Both the position numbers and the translations under genes were made by a program. A stretch of DNA of 64,000 nucleotides from Aquanectria penicillioides (Eukaryota; Ascomycota; Sordariomycetes; Hypocreales; Nectriaceae), in contig PYIU01000002.1 of the NCBI GenBank assembly GCA_003415625.1, positions 4,588,001 to 4,652,000 of the forward strand, in the 5' to 3' direction. This document shows, in pieces, positions 52,177-63,847 of the stretch (positions are counted from its first letter, which is position 1; each line of letters starts with the position of its first letter). The notes below the pieces were generated by a model, which saw only the letters and a program-made list of their open reading frames with translations, searched no databases and was not told where the DNA came from.

Positions 52177-55100
52177 CTAACCCGCCGTAGTCAAGATGTA
52201 CGAAGTAATTGCGCTCATGCGCTCACTTGTGAGCTTCAGGGAGACCCTCAACAATTCCCTTCCGACCTCCGGCTCTTGGGCCTGGATTTTGGTCCACTGT
52301 TCCCGATCCATCAACCAGACGACGCAATCCCTTTCTACCACCGCTGTTGCTGTTCGGTCCGTCTCTGAAAAGAAAGGAAGCTCACCGCACGTCGTCCCTG
52401 CCACGATGCTCTCACAGAGCCATCCCTGTGGTAGATCGTATTCGGCGCGAATGATGCCCCGTTCTAGAAGATAGAATCCACTCGCTTCATCACCACGCCG
52501 GAAAAGTACAGTACCAGCCGGATACTCTCGGCGGGTAAAGTATGTGGTCGCAGGGAACCAAAAGTCCTCATTTTTGTCGCTGAGTCCCTGGAAAATCTGC
52601 AACATGAGACGGAGGGGCTCCTTGAAACCCACCCACTTGGATGGGCGTTGCACATCAATGTTGCTAAGAGCATCTCGAGCAGCCTCGGCAAGGTGATTTC
52701 TTCTTGGGGAATTGAAAGGTGGATCAAACGACGAGAACGTTGTGGAAGATCTTGCTGGAACATCCAGGTTCTGGATGGAAACGCGCTTCAAAGAAAGTTC
52801 CTCCTGTCTCGCATAGAGAGTCTTTAGAAGTTCATTCTCACAGCTCTCTAGAGCGGAATTGAGATTGGGGAGAATCATGACCTCGATCCCATCGCTTCCG
52901 AGTCCCACCGCCCTCAGATTTCGACCTAGCTGACTTTCACCATCCACGCCGCTGAGGACGAGATGAACGTCCTTTTTATTCAGGAGGCGACTTATTGTGT
53001 TGAAGGCTTCGCCGGCCGAGTAGTCTAGACCAGACACGTGCCACAAGTCCAATATCAAGAACTTGATGGGCTGCTTAGCAAACGCGCTGTCCTCCAATAG
53101 GCCTCGAATTTTCTCTTCCACGCTCACAACAGTTCCGAAAAAGAGATAGCCCGTAAGCTTGACAATGTAAATCTGCCGACCGACTTCGTGCAGATAGTGG
53201 TGCTGCGAGGGATTTCGCCTCACAGTGGAAGTGACAATGTCACCAGAGTAATTTCCACGAATAGCTGATACCCGGGAAGTTTGGAAAATGAGAGCAGCAA
53301 AAGCAAGCAGGATTCCAACACCGATACCTACCACAAAATCGTGGATGCCCATGACGAGCACAATGACGACAACAGTAATGTACTCGGCGAGCTTGAGCTT
53401 TTTGCGGGGGAGCCATAGAGCTTCTAATAGGAGCTCGAAGCCTAGATCAAAGATCAAAGTACCCACCATCATGACTGGAATGAAACCGATCAGGGATGGA
53501 CCAACAATCATGACGCCAAACGTGGCAGCTGCTAACATGTACCCCGCGAGACGAGAGTTTCCACCCGAGCGCATGAAAAAAACGGTGTTGGCGTAGACCA
53601 AGTAGTTTTGGATGCTACCAAAGCAGCCAGAAAGGAAGTTAGAGTAGCCATGAAGCCTTAATTCCTTATCAAGATCCGCGTGGTCCTCACCGCAGTTGAG
53701 TGCCAAAGCTGGGACGTTGATGGGCACGTGTAGGATGCCAAAGAAGGTCAGGGCAAACATGGCGGGGACACACTCAATAACAGCATCCCAGCGCACCAGC
53801 TTGAATTCTGATGTGGATGTTAGCATAAGTGTTTGAATATCATGTAGAGTGCAAGCCTTACGGTAAAGAGTATAGAAATACCACCATGGTTCCCCTGATG
53901 GTGGGCCTTGAAAGATCCATCCGGAGCCTCGTAGGACATCTACATCCAAGATATCCAGAGAGAGTACAAAAAAGTAAAAGATCAAGGGAATAGCCAAGAT
54001 GTACAGGGGTAAGAAGAACTTGGATGTGAACCTTGACTGGCCATAAAAGAGGAAGATAGCAAGGATTAGAGGAACAACCCAAAGCGGCACGGTCGAGGCG
54101 TCTGTAAGTTTCCTAAATGTGTCGAGATCATACTCAAGACTGCCGTCGAGACGAGCCGAAACCTCGAAACCAGTGGCGACTAGGAACCATCCAACACCAC
54201 CTATGCAACCAATCAAGATGTGTCGAGGAATGAACCCCACCATGTATCCCACTTTGAATCGCCCCATGAGGTAGAAAACGAGACCAGTGATCATAGAACT
54301 GATGGCGTATGATACGATAGTGGTGGCAATCACAGCGTCAGGGTTGTCTTCTCCCACTATGTCGGTGATTCGAAACGCCATGTTGTGGAAAAAAGGTACC
54401 ACCTCAATCTATGGGATGTCAATCAATGACGCCGGAATTGCGCCATACTATGTGAGACTTACCAATTCAGACCCGACAGAGCCCTTGAAAATGCTACCCG
54501 AGGAGAATGTAATTTGAGACACTATGGTACTAACGTAGAAAACCGAGATGCCGGCGGAACCGAGATGGGAAAAAATCGGGTTTCCAAGAGGGAAAAGGAT
54601 CATGCCTGGATTCTGTCAGTGAGGGGTGGAGGCTTCATAAGAAACAACAACTCAACGCACCGTATGAGAGGGCATCCAGGATATTGAGCAAGAGGCCGAC
54701 CGCGACGGCAGGGAGGCAGGAGACTGGCGCAACAACAGTATGACGCCAAATAGCCTTGCGATTCCATTGGCCTGGGTTAACAGCAACCGCAACCCCGTGG
54801 GTCATTCGTTCTTCCATCTTGTGCCCGACTTCTACCAAACCACTGATCCATGGCCGCTTTTTATGAGCTTTCTGGCCCTCGAGGTCCTCCGTGTAAGAGC
54901 GTCGGCCACCTGACGTGATCCTCGTGAGAAGTGGCGTCCGTTCTGAACCGGCATCAGCATGGTAACCGCACCTATTCGGGTCGGTCTCGTTTTGGTCATC
55001 CTCGTCGTCTTCGTCATATTCGGGATTGGGATGGTGGTGTTGCGCCATCGACTGGGGAGGGGAACCCTTCAGAAGGTTCGCTAGCACGGACGGCCCAGCG

Positions 55101-55743
55101 GGCGCATCAGCGTCGCGCTCGGCCTCTGGCGATGGAGGCTCGGATACCTCAACAATTGTTGCCGAGTTGCGTGCATGGTCGCCTAGAGATGAATCGTCGC
55201 CGTAATCGGACCCTGCGATCTCATTGAGAGAGGATCGCGCACGCTGGAGGAATGCGGGACTTGGAGGTGCCTGCCCGTCCGAGAGCAGGTATGTGGCGAG
55301 CTCCGCGCTGTCTTGTCGAATGTTTCGCGCACTTTGTATACTATCTACCGGAGCTGTTTTGGAGGGGTCAGTAGGCTCGAAAAAAAAATAAAAATAAAAT
55401 AAAAAATAGCAATTCCGTTGCACAATCGAAGAAGGAAAAATTTTCGGTTCAAGGAGTGAGCGGGTGATGGGAGATGGTGATGATGACTGAACGAGAGCAC
55501 GCGCGCAACCATACCTAGTAGGTCATCTCGCATTGAGCCATGAATAAAGGATCGGATGGGCTCTCTGTGTCCTGGAGCAGAGCTGATGGAAGTCGGACGG
55601 GCTGAAGGAATAGAGGTGTTCTGTGAGCTATGAGAAGGGCTGGAACTGATGAGATCCGTAGCTTGCAACTGGGGAGCATCGCGTTGCGAAGTTGAGCTCA
55701 ATGCCCTCCTCCTCCACGGGGTGAAGCCGAGCGGCGACGACAT
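52177..55743 (-). CDS. VSB1: SulP-family permease with STAS and cNMP domains (Vsb1-like)
   Basis: Five exons, 55515-55743, 54661-55353, 54463-54605, 53862-54408 and 52177-53807, splice exactly to 1080 residues beginning MSSPLGFTPWRRRALSS. A long acidic, Ser-rich cytoplasmic N-terminus leads to the SulP membrane core: LLLNILDALSYGMILFPLG, then AISSMITGLVFYLMGRFKVG, and FALTFFGILHVPINVPALAL, with ten or more helices. A STAS domain follows (YIVKLTGYLFFGTVVSVEEK, FLILDLWHVSGLDYSAGEAF). Last comes a cyclic-nucleotide-binding-like domain (GTVLFRRGDEASGFYLLERG, CGELPFFSETDRTATAVVER). This architecture is that of yeast YGR125W/Vsb1, a vacuolar protein needed for storage of basic amino acids. The ATG was chosen because the frame upstream has no ATG and meets a possible splice acceptor, so an extra 5' exon is possible. 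Intron 4 (54 nt) lacks stops and leaves the frame open if retained. Confidence 0.9.
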
Positions 55744-56578
55744 TTGGTGCTCGAGCTTGCGCCTGATTAGCAAGCTCCTGGGGGTGCGGCGGGATGCGGG
55801 TGGTGGGGTTCTTAATATCGCATGGGACGAGGTCACAACGGCAAGGACTGAAAAGAAAAAAACTCAAGCATCCATAGAAGGGAGGCGGCGAGAAAGCAGA
55901 AGAAGCATTCCAGACCTTAGGTAGCGGACGGACGGCGACTGTTCGTGGGGAATGAAGTGACGAAACTCAATGACCGAGTTACAGTGGGTCATGGCATCAG
56001 CGGGCGCAACCTCTCCTCCCTGGGGTTCCATCAATTATACTGCGGAGCAACTATACGTAGTGCACGAGGGCCGGTAGTCCAGTCCCCATGTCGACAGAGA
56101 TAGAAAAAAAACCGTGCTATCGACGAGACTAGGCCAAGATTCCCTCACCCATTTTGCATGTGGTCTCGCCCCAGGACCGGCCCCGAAACCGCCCCTCCAG
56201 ATGGCTCCAGAATGGCTCCAGTGGTACTCCACCATGGTTCCCAGCTCACGCATTCGGTTTCACTAACACCAGCCCGGCTAGCCTCCCATTGGCTCCGCCA
56301 CTAATCTGCAATTGGCTGACTATCCGAGTGTGCCGGGCAGACGTTGAGTTGGTGATGAATTATTAGCAGCCTAGGTCATGCCTACAACAGCAGGAAAAGT
56401 AATGGTGGCTGTCACCTGACCGGGTTGTCGTGTGGAGTGTGCATATGTGCTGCGTCGTGGGCGGTATTTTGTCATTACCCTCCCTTGTTCCGATAAAGGG
56501 CCCAATGTGAAGTTGACGAGAAAAGGATGAGGGCGGAAGCGGATGGAAGGAAGAGAAAAAAAGATCAAGGTAAAATAG
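55744..56578. other. Intergenic
   Basis: Permease promoter/leader (perhaps with a non-coding or short coding 5' exon) and PSF1 3' UTR. No separate gene seen. Confidence 0.5.
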
Positions 56579-57360
56579 TTATCCCAGTTTGTGGAGATAT
56601 CCTTGTGCGATCAGCCGCTCGACGTCTCCCTGACGGACATAAAACTGGCTGTTCTTGGTCAGTGTAATAGCCCTGCAGGGTCACGTAAGTTATGGTTCTT
56701 GCCACCCTAGTCAATGCTGATCCATGAAAATTTGATACTTACCCATATTCTGTCTGGATCTCTCCAGCATCCTTCAACACCCGCACGTCGATAAAAAGGT
56801 CTCTCGGCGGCTCCAGGCTGCCCGTTAAGTCGATATCTGTCCATTGACCTTTATACGCTGCTAGAAGATCTCCGTATTGTCGCACGTACTCCTCCTCTTG
56901 TGGGCTGAGACTGCTTGTTGTTGTATCTCCTGCTCCGGGGGCTCCTCCGACATTCGATGAAGAGTCTCGCACTTGCTGGCCCGAGAGGTCAACCACATCT
57001 GACCCGTTCCACACAAGCTCTTCCAATTTATCCGTTCGTGTTCGATGGTAAGCAAGTAGACATCTCTTGTTTCGTCGCATGGAGAGGTGATTCACAAGCA
57101 ACGTGCAGGCAATGGCTTCGTCCTGGCTTGGATCAAAGGAGTCCTGCCAGGGCTCTAGTAGCTCCTCTGCATCCTTACTCAGATCCCTCACTTCCCTGGT
57201 TACTGCACGGACGATCTCTGTTTGATAAGGCGGTAAGTGGGCTAGATTTTGCGTTCGCTTGGCATGGTGAACCTGTATCCGTTAGTCAAATGCCCGTTGG
57301 ATGTAAAGATATGATATCGAAGGCACCACCAACCAGCTTGTTGCCCAAGTCCCCATACAT
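56579..57360 (-). CDS. PSF1: GINS complex subunit Psf1
   Basis: Three exons, 57334-57360 (only nine codons), 56743-57272 and 56579-56672, splice to 216 residues. The N-terminus MYGDLGNKLVHHAKRTQNLA, then LPPYQTEIVRAVTREV and CTLLVNHLSMRRNKRCLLAY, is the helical A domain of Psf1. The C-terminal B domain is LFIDVRVLKDAGEIQTEYG, then AITLTKNSQFYVRQGDVERL and IAQGYLHKLG. Psf1 is one of four GINS subunits that join Cdc45 and Mcm2-7 in the replicative helicase. The length matches the family. The tiny first exon is easily missed by gene finders, but its MYGDLGNKL is family-typical. Confidence 0.95.
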
Positions 57361-58028
57361 GACGCGGCCAATCTTAAATAGAACCGCAAGTTATTCAAGA
57401 TAATTTTACTGGTGAGCCCACGAAAGAAAGTTTCCTCGCTGATTGGAGTTCAAGAGGGTGTTGGTGGCAAGCGCACAGGTCCAGATGCCGCCTAGATTTT
57501 GAGTGGTACTCGTGGAGACGGGATATGGCGTCGCGTCAATGCAGTCGCGATGAGTGGTGGATTCTGTCGCGCTGCCGCGAACCTGCTTACCCCGCCAAAA
57601 TACGGGCTACAAGAATACACCTTGATACTTGCACAATTACCCCTCCTTGTGCTCTCCTTTCACTTCGGCCTTTGTTTGACTTTGGGCGGGAAAAGTCTTC
57701 TTAGGCAGCATCGAGCTCAGTCCACTTGCCGAGGAGTCATACAATCGGTCAATGACACAGAGAACTAGGCAATTTTTTCTTTTTCGCATGAACTGTAACA
57801 TGTCGCTGACATGGACTCTGGATCATAGACACCAGGTTTTTTTCTTCATTTCTTCGTAGTCTATGTAAGGCATGACAGGTGGGAGGGGTAGCTCCTATGA
57901 TTGGCTCCCCACCTCCTTTCATCTTTCATGCGGTTCATTCCCAAGACATCAATCCCGTCGGAGTCATCAAAATCCCAGCCATCGTGTCTCATCACATGAT
58001 CCATTTCGAGGTAGCTACAAGCGATCCT
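57361..58028. other. Intergenic
   Basis: PSF1 promoter and eEF1B-alpha 3' UTR; nothing else recognised. Confidence 0.5.
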
Positions 58029-59068
58029 TTACAGCTTCTGCATGGCAGCAATGTCAGTGGACTGGACGAAGTCCTCGAGCTCCTCGACCTGCTCCTGGAG
58101 GTCGGATGTGGAGACCTTCTCGTCCTCAACGACGATAGTGATCTGGAGCTTGCTGACACCGTAGCCGATGGGGACCAGCTTGGAGGCACCCCAGACGAGA
58201 CCGTCCATCTCGATGGCACGGACGGCGTTCTCGAGCTCCTTCATGTCGGTCTCGTCATCTGTCATCAAGTTAGCATGTGTAGCATTTACGGAAGTACAGA
58301 AAATTGAAACTTACCCCAGGGCTTGACCTCGAAGGTAACGACAGACTTGGCAGCGACCTTAGGCTTGGCGGCCTTCTTGGCGTGGTAGGCGGCGAGACGC
58401 TCCTCACGAATGCGGGCGGCCTCGGCATCTTCCTCCTCGTCGTCGCTGCCGAACAGGTCGACATCGTCGTCATCCTCCTCAGCCTTCTCCTCGGCGGCGG
58501 GGTTGACGGTCACTTCAGTGGCCTCAGGGCCGTAGGTGGAGAAAGCAGCAGAGGCATCGCCCTCGAGGGAGGCGAAGTCAGACTCGTAGCTCTGGATGTG
58601 CTTGTACCATCGGGCGGCGTGAGGGTACTTCTCGGCGTCAGGGGCGGACTGAACGGCCTTGAAGACGGTAACATCAGCCTGGGTGGCGCTCTGGCTGTAG
58701 GCGGTCGTTAGCACGGCCGTTTGAAATGAGGGCTTCGGGTAAAAAATTGAGCATCCAAAAAGAACTCAGAGTTGCACAGAGTGCTTGTTGTTTCGTCAAT
58801 CGGCGGGTCTTGAGTCCACCTCCGAAACACGGACCAATTGTTCTCATCATAGAAAAAGGGAGCTTGGGGGATATATAGGGAATGTAGACTGGTAATGGAG
58901 AGGTGTGTACATACCCAACGATGTAGGAGCGGGTGGTCAACCAGCTGTTAAGCACTGAGGAGTCCAGCTGTCAGTGACTGAAGCGCTGACGGATGGGCAA
59001 AAGCAACGCGAAAGAAGCAACGACGTACTGGTGAGTCCAGCATCGGAAAGGAGGTCGGCGAAGCCCAT
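58029..59068 (-). CDS. EFB1: Translation elongation factor eEF1B alpha (EF-1-beta)
   Basis: Four exons, 59029-59068, 58915-58954, 58315-58694 and 58029-58258, splice to 229 residues with all junctions canonical. The N-terminus [20 protein letters not shown], then [20 protein letters not shown], is the GST-C-like domain that binds eEF1B gamma. The centre is acidic ([20 protein letters not shown]) and followed by the Lys/Ala-rich hinge. The C-terminal exchange domain is [20 protein letters not shown], then [20 protein letters not shown], ending [10 protein letters not shown]. It is the GDP/GTP exchange factor for eEF1A in the cytosol. Two 40-nt exons at the 5' end are separated by introns of 74 and 220 bases; the longer one sits early, as is common in highly expressed fungal translation genes. 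Confidence 0.96.
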
Positions 59069-59506
59069 TTTGAATGATGATGAGTTTGAGTTAGAAAGAA
59101 GAAGGAACCGTGGCGGGTATTTGTAGAGGCTGGGAGAGGTGGGAGGAAGAAAATGGGTTGTCTGGTCGATGTCCCAAGGTGGGGTTTATGAGATTTTTCA
59201 CCCAAACCAAATTTACCTGGATGGGGCACGCACCTTTCTGGTAGTGGCATCAGTTGCTGAGGGGAACGTGGCGGCGGTGTATGGAGAAATATCGGGCCGG
59301 CTGGTGTGGCTCATGCACCGAACAGACCCACCTATGGGTGATGCTCGACGTAAGAGCTCCTGCAGCCTTGCGGCTTGAGAGTTACCTGCTACCTAAGTAC
59401 TTGACCTACCTTGCCAACCAGAGGCTCTTAGTTTGAGCTTCATCTTTCCGCTTCATTTCCCTTCCATTTCGCAACCCTCCAGATTTTCTCCCCCTAGCCC
59501 TCAATC
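59069..59506. promoter_or_regulatory. Divergent promoter EFB1 / RPN13
   Basis: 438 bp between two outward-facing ATGs. It contains CTACCTAAGTACTTGACCTACC around 59389-59410 and a CT-rich leader before RPN13. No ORF with support. Confidence 0.6.
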
Positions 59507-60988
59507 ATGCCGATCACCCCGATTATCACCTTCAAAGCCGGCCAGTGCGAGGTCGATGTAGGCTTCCTGCCCTCCGGCTATCTTTAGTCCCACAAGCTGA
59601 CTTGCTTCGTTCACAGACCTCCTCTAAGCCATTCAAGGTGAAGCCGCAGCCCGAGCCTGGCTACATCTACCTTTACTCCGAGGAGGGTTAGTTGCAAACC
59701 AGCCCCTCTGATCCCCATGATGCTTACCGCCCAACAGATCTGGTGCACTTCTGCTGGCGCAAGCGCAGCGACCCGCTCGATGAGCCCGCCCTGGACTTGA
59801 TCATGGTCCCAACCGACGGCAGCTTTGTCCCTTACGAATACAAGACAACCCCTCAGCCGACAGCTAAGACAAACGGACGCATATTTGCTCTCAAGTTCTC
59901 TTCCTCCTCACAGCGATACTTGTTTTGGCTTCAGTCTAAGCCCCAGAGCCGCAACGGCGACCCGAGCCACTTCAGCAGCCCCGAGATCGCAAGATTGGTG
60001 ACATTGTCCACCGTTTGTTGCAGGGAGAGGAGGTCGACGTCACTGAGGAGCTTGCGGCCGTTCGAAACACCGATGATCGACATGACGATGACGACGAGAC
60101 TATGGAGGATGTTGAGGGTCACCGTGACCAACATGACCACCGAAGGAGTGGTAGCGGTGGTGCTGGACCTGACGCTACCGGTGGGGACGTCAGAGAGGAA
60201 GGCGAAGGCTCGAGAGAGGGAGGAGCTGATGGTGCGAGAGCGTAGGTGATTGATTCCCTTTGCACAGTTGATCAAGGATGGCGTAAATTGGGCCCGGAAG
60301 AGTGTGTACGGCACAAGTTCTGGAACGGCAGGTCAAAGTGTAAAACTAGATTTCCTTGCTCGACGAGAAGAATTGGGAACTAGTGTGTTCGCGTCGGATC
60401 TTTGGCGTCGACGTTCAACCGTGACAACGCTGACCTCATCTCAGAGCCTCTTCTTCAGCCCCTGATGCTGCCGCTGCAGTGAGGAACTTTTTAGAGTCTC
60501 TCAAAGGCCGATCTGGACTTTCCGGAGGGCAGCAGAGTGCCGACAAGCCGTACCCATACCTCAACCACCTTCTACCAACGTCCATAACGGTCCCTATGAT
60601 CGACTTCGCTCCCTCAGAGTTTGCCGATGCTCTGATCAGTTTCCTTCCATCAACAGTCATTGTACTTGCAACTGGCAACTTAGATGCTGTGGATGGAAAG
60701 GCTGAACCATCGTCTGAGGTCGTGGAAGCCGCCAAGGCATCCCTCTCCCTCGAGGATAAGCGAGGTCTTCTCAAGAAGGTACTTCGGAGCCCTCAGTTTA
60801 ACCAGGCATTGGGTAGCTTGACCATGGCCATTCGGGATGGCGGCTTACCCAGCATTGCGGAAGCGCTTGGCGTGAAGGTACAGAATGGTGGCTATATCCC
60901 AGGAGGGGGCATGCCGCTTGGGGGTGGTCATGCGGTCGACGCGTTTGTCCAAGGAGTCAAGAAGACGGTCCAGGAGGAGAAGAAATAA
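59507..60988 (+). CDS. RPN13: Proteasome ubiquitin receptor Rpn13, one frameshift
   Basis: Exons 59507-59557, 59617-59686, 59738-60241 and 60445-60988 give 389 residues once one base is added. The N-terminal Pru domain reads MPITPIITFKAGQCEVD, then SKPFKVKPQPEPGYIYLYSE, then LVHFCWRKRSDPLDEPALDL; it docks on Rpn2 and binds ubiquitin. The frame then breaks at the C run 59979-59982 (HFSSP) and resumes one base over with RDRKIGDIVHRLLQGEEVDV; one extra C repairs it. A Gly/Asp-rich linker, a 203-bp intron and the C-terminal DEUBAD domain follow (AVRNFLESLKGR, LEDKRGLLKKVLRSPQFNQA), which in the family binds the deubiquitinase Uch37. It acts in the 19S regulatory particle. The total exon length becomes a multiple of three only with the added base. 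Confidence 0.93.
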
Positions 60989-61471
60989 AGCGTGATTGAT
61001 TGAGACCTAGAGCGTAGACCTCATTCTTCGTTATGCCTCACGATAAACATGATATCCATGTACAAGTAGACATACGCATGACGTTGCTGGAGAGGTTTCC
61101 TCTGGGGTTTGGCTGTGGCTTCCCAGAGGCCCTCCCTGGCATCGGCTCTAATAGACATTCATTCAAACAGTACAAGTAGCATTGAGATTTTGAAGAGATT
61201 GAGGGTACGACGATTTGCTATTTGCTAAGATCCCAGTGAATTTTTCGCATAATATTCTCTGATGCTGACCTATGCCCATGTTTGAGCTGGCGACTGTGGG
61301 TGGGACCTGTCGGGATTGAGGCTCGCCCCACGTTCAAGCAAAAGCACTCTGACGTATCGGCGCCAGGCTTTGGTACCTGAGGTAAAGTACCTGCAGGTTG
61401 GCCTCTCAACATCCTCCCTCACATCTTTCTCAAGCTTCCCTTCAACGTCAACCTTTCGGTACAGCGACACA
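60989..61471. other. Intergenic
   Basis: RPN13 3' UTR and CUS2 promoter; includes GGTACCTGAGGTAAAGTACC near 61372. No gene. Confidence 0.5.
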
Positions 61472-62713
61472 ATGGACGCCTCATTCCCGACCAATGTCCG
61501 CGAATTCGATGCCGATGATCGCATATCGTTTTCCAAGCTCGACAACAAGTTCATCGCTGTGCACGATGACGGCGCCGAGTATGAGTTTGACGCCGACTTG
61601 AAGCGATGGGTGCCTGCAGAAGAAGAACCTTTGAATGCCGATGCGCCAGGCGCACACGCGCACTTTAATGACGGTGCAGCATATGGGGCTGAAGAGGGGG
61701 GATCAAGGAAGCGGAAGAATGGATTGAGGCAAGATTTCGAGGTAAGCTCATCTATCGAGCCGGTCTTGTATCACAAGTCGATGCAATCACCTACCTAGGT
61801 AGCGACGCTCCACCAAGGAACTCAAGAGGCGCTGATAGCTCTGTTCATCTAGGCACTCGAAACCTCGAAACCCTCTCGCCCGAACAAGAAACAAAAGGCT
61901 CCTCCACCGCCCAAGCAGAATACAGCTGTGTATGTCACAGGGCTCCCAGCTGATGCAACGGTTGAAGAGGTACACGAGCTCTTCTCCCGAAAATGTGGTG
62001 TCATCGCCGAAGAGATTGACAGCGGTGCACCTCGCATCAAGCTCTACAGCGACAATGAAGGCAATTTCAAAGGCGACGCACTGGTCGTTTTCTTTAAGCC
62101 CCAGAGCGTCGAAATGGCCATCATGCTCCTTGATGATACAGACTTCCGAATTACGGCGACTGGTACTCGGGAAGGTAGAATAAGAGTACAAGCGGCCGAC
62201 TCAAGCTACAAGAAGGTCAAGTATGATCAGGATGGTGCCTCAGGTGGCAGCAAGGACGCGGCGGCAGAAAAGAAGCCACAAAAGGACCATCGTGACCGTC
62301 AAAAAATCATCAGAAAGACGCAAAAGTTGGATGCGAAACTCGCAGATTGGGACGACGATCTTCCGTATCAAGCCCAGGTGGATATTCCGACAAAGAGGGA
62401 CAAAATGGTGATCCTACAGCACATGTTCACCCTCCAGGAACTTGAAGAGGACCCAGCTGCGTTGTTAGAGATTAAAGAAGACATCCGTGACGAGTGCTCT
62501 AAGCTGGGCATAGTGACAAATGTGGTTCTTTTTGACGAAGAGCCGGATGGCATCGTTTCGGTCAAATTCAAGGAGGCCGAGTCGGCTCTGGCTTGTATCA
62601 ACCTCATGCACGGCAGGAGCTTCGACGGCCGAACAGTCGAGGCATTTCTGGCTACAGGAAAAGAGAGATTCAAGAAATCTAAAGAAGAGCATAATGACGA
62701 AGACTCAGATTAA
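61472..62713 (+). CDS. CUS2: Splicing factor Cus2/Tat-SF1-like, two RRMs
   Basis: Exons 61472-61741 and 61853-62713 splice to 376 residues from ATG 61472. The N-terminal 90 residues hold an acidic region with a short DGAEYEFDADLKRWVP motif typical of Tat-SF1 proteins. RRM1 starts NTAVYVTGLPADATVEEVHE. Then comes a basic linker and the U2AF-homology-type RRM2 region, MVILQHMFTLQELEEDPAAL then EDIRDECSKLGIVTNVVLFD, with AFLATGKERFKKS at the C-terminus. The family contacts SF3B1 and U2 snRNA in early spliceosome assembly in the nucleus. The gene is intact. Its intron contains a CACCTACCTAGGTAGC palindromic motif (about 61790-61803). Confidence 0.92.
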
Positions 62714-62907
62714 AAGACACGGCTACAGTACAAGTAGATGGAACGACTTGGCTCAATCAGGATGTAAGATACCCACGGAACAAAAAAGAACACGGGAAGT
62801 TAGAATACCAGATAGGATTCTGTCCCATTCAACATTGGGGAAGCCTGGCAGTACCAACTTACTACAGACTTCATTTTGGTTGGCGTATAGATTGAAATGG
62901 ATATTAT

Positions 62908-63847
62908 TTAGTGACCCATTTCAACGTCCTCGGCGAGTGTGTGCCAAATTGCGGCCTGAATAATGGTGTAAACAACCTGAAGCTCCTGGTCGTCTATTAC
63001 ATGTGTTAAATCAATGAGTTTGAATGTGCTATGCTAATGAATGCTTACCTCGGGGCGCATAGACCATGACGAAGTAGGGCGAGACTGGACTCTTGAGGAA
63101 TCGGCTTTTCCAGGCGAGAGGGTGTCTCTGGCCCCATCCTTTGTCCAGCACCTCCTTGATATCATCTGGGTGGAGGCACATATGCATAGAATGATCCGAG
63201 TCATGAACATGGCAGATTTCTCCTTGGCAGTTGGTCTGCAGGGGATGTCTTGCGAAGAGTGCGAGACCATGCTTCTCCAGACAGGATTTCTCGGTACCAA
63301 ACTTGGTAGGATACTCTCCTGCGAGTTTGGCCATTGACCGCCGGAGAGTACGGTAGCAGTACGGGGACCCGTGTTGATCCAGCTGGCGCTGGGGAGCGAT
63401 GCCGGCTACGACGGGACGAGGACCTGCACGATAAGGTACATTGTGATGACCAAGGATGCCCGCCACTGGAACACGGGAAGGATCTGGCAGCGGCGCAACG
63501 AATGGATTTCGGAGAGACCACAACCGGAACCAAGTGATGCGAAGATAGCCACTGAATGTGGAGGGAGTGCCGCCGGGGCCAAGGTTGAGGAAGTTCCTGT
63601 AGTCGTTGTGAACAAGCAGGATCACGGGGACAAGGCTCACAACAACTTCGACATATGAAGGCTCAAAAAAGTGAATCAACAGAATGAGCGTCAAAGCCGA
63701 GAGGAAGATGGTGGGACCGTCCAATGTGACAGAGATCGGCTGCTGGCGGAGGACACACGATAGTTTGAGCATTCCTGGCTCCGCCTCGACTTGGATCTCT
63801 GATGGAGGAGAGGCGAGCGCCGCCTCTGCAGAAGCGACCATGGACAT
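62908..63847 (-). CDS. Membrane protein with luciferase-like (DUF5519-type) domain
   Basis: Exons 63049-63847 and 62908-62993 (55-bp intron) splice exactly to 294 residues from ATG 63845-63847. Two close hydrophobic segments at residues ~45-80 (TIFLSALTLILLIHFF and VEVVVSLVPVILLV) anchor it. The C-terminal ~110 residues match the fungal domain annotated as luciferase domain: EICHVHDSDHSMHMCLHPDD, then IKEVLDKGWGQRHPLAW and YFVMVYAPR, ending EDVEMGH. The His-rich HVHDSDHSMH with GWGxRH is the recognisable core. The domain name comes from distant similarity; no light-producing activity is implied, and the substrate is unknown. Gene intact. Confidence 0.78.
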
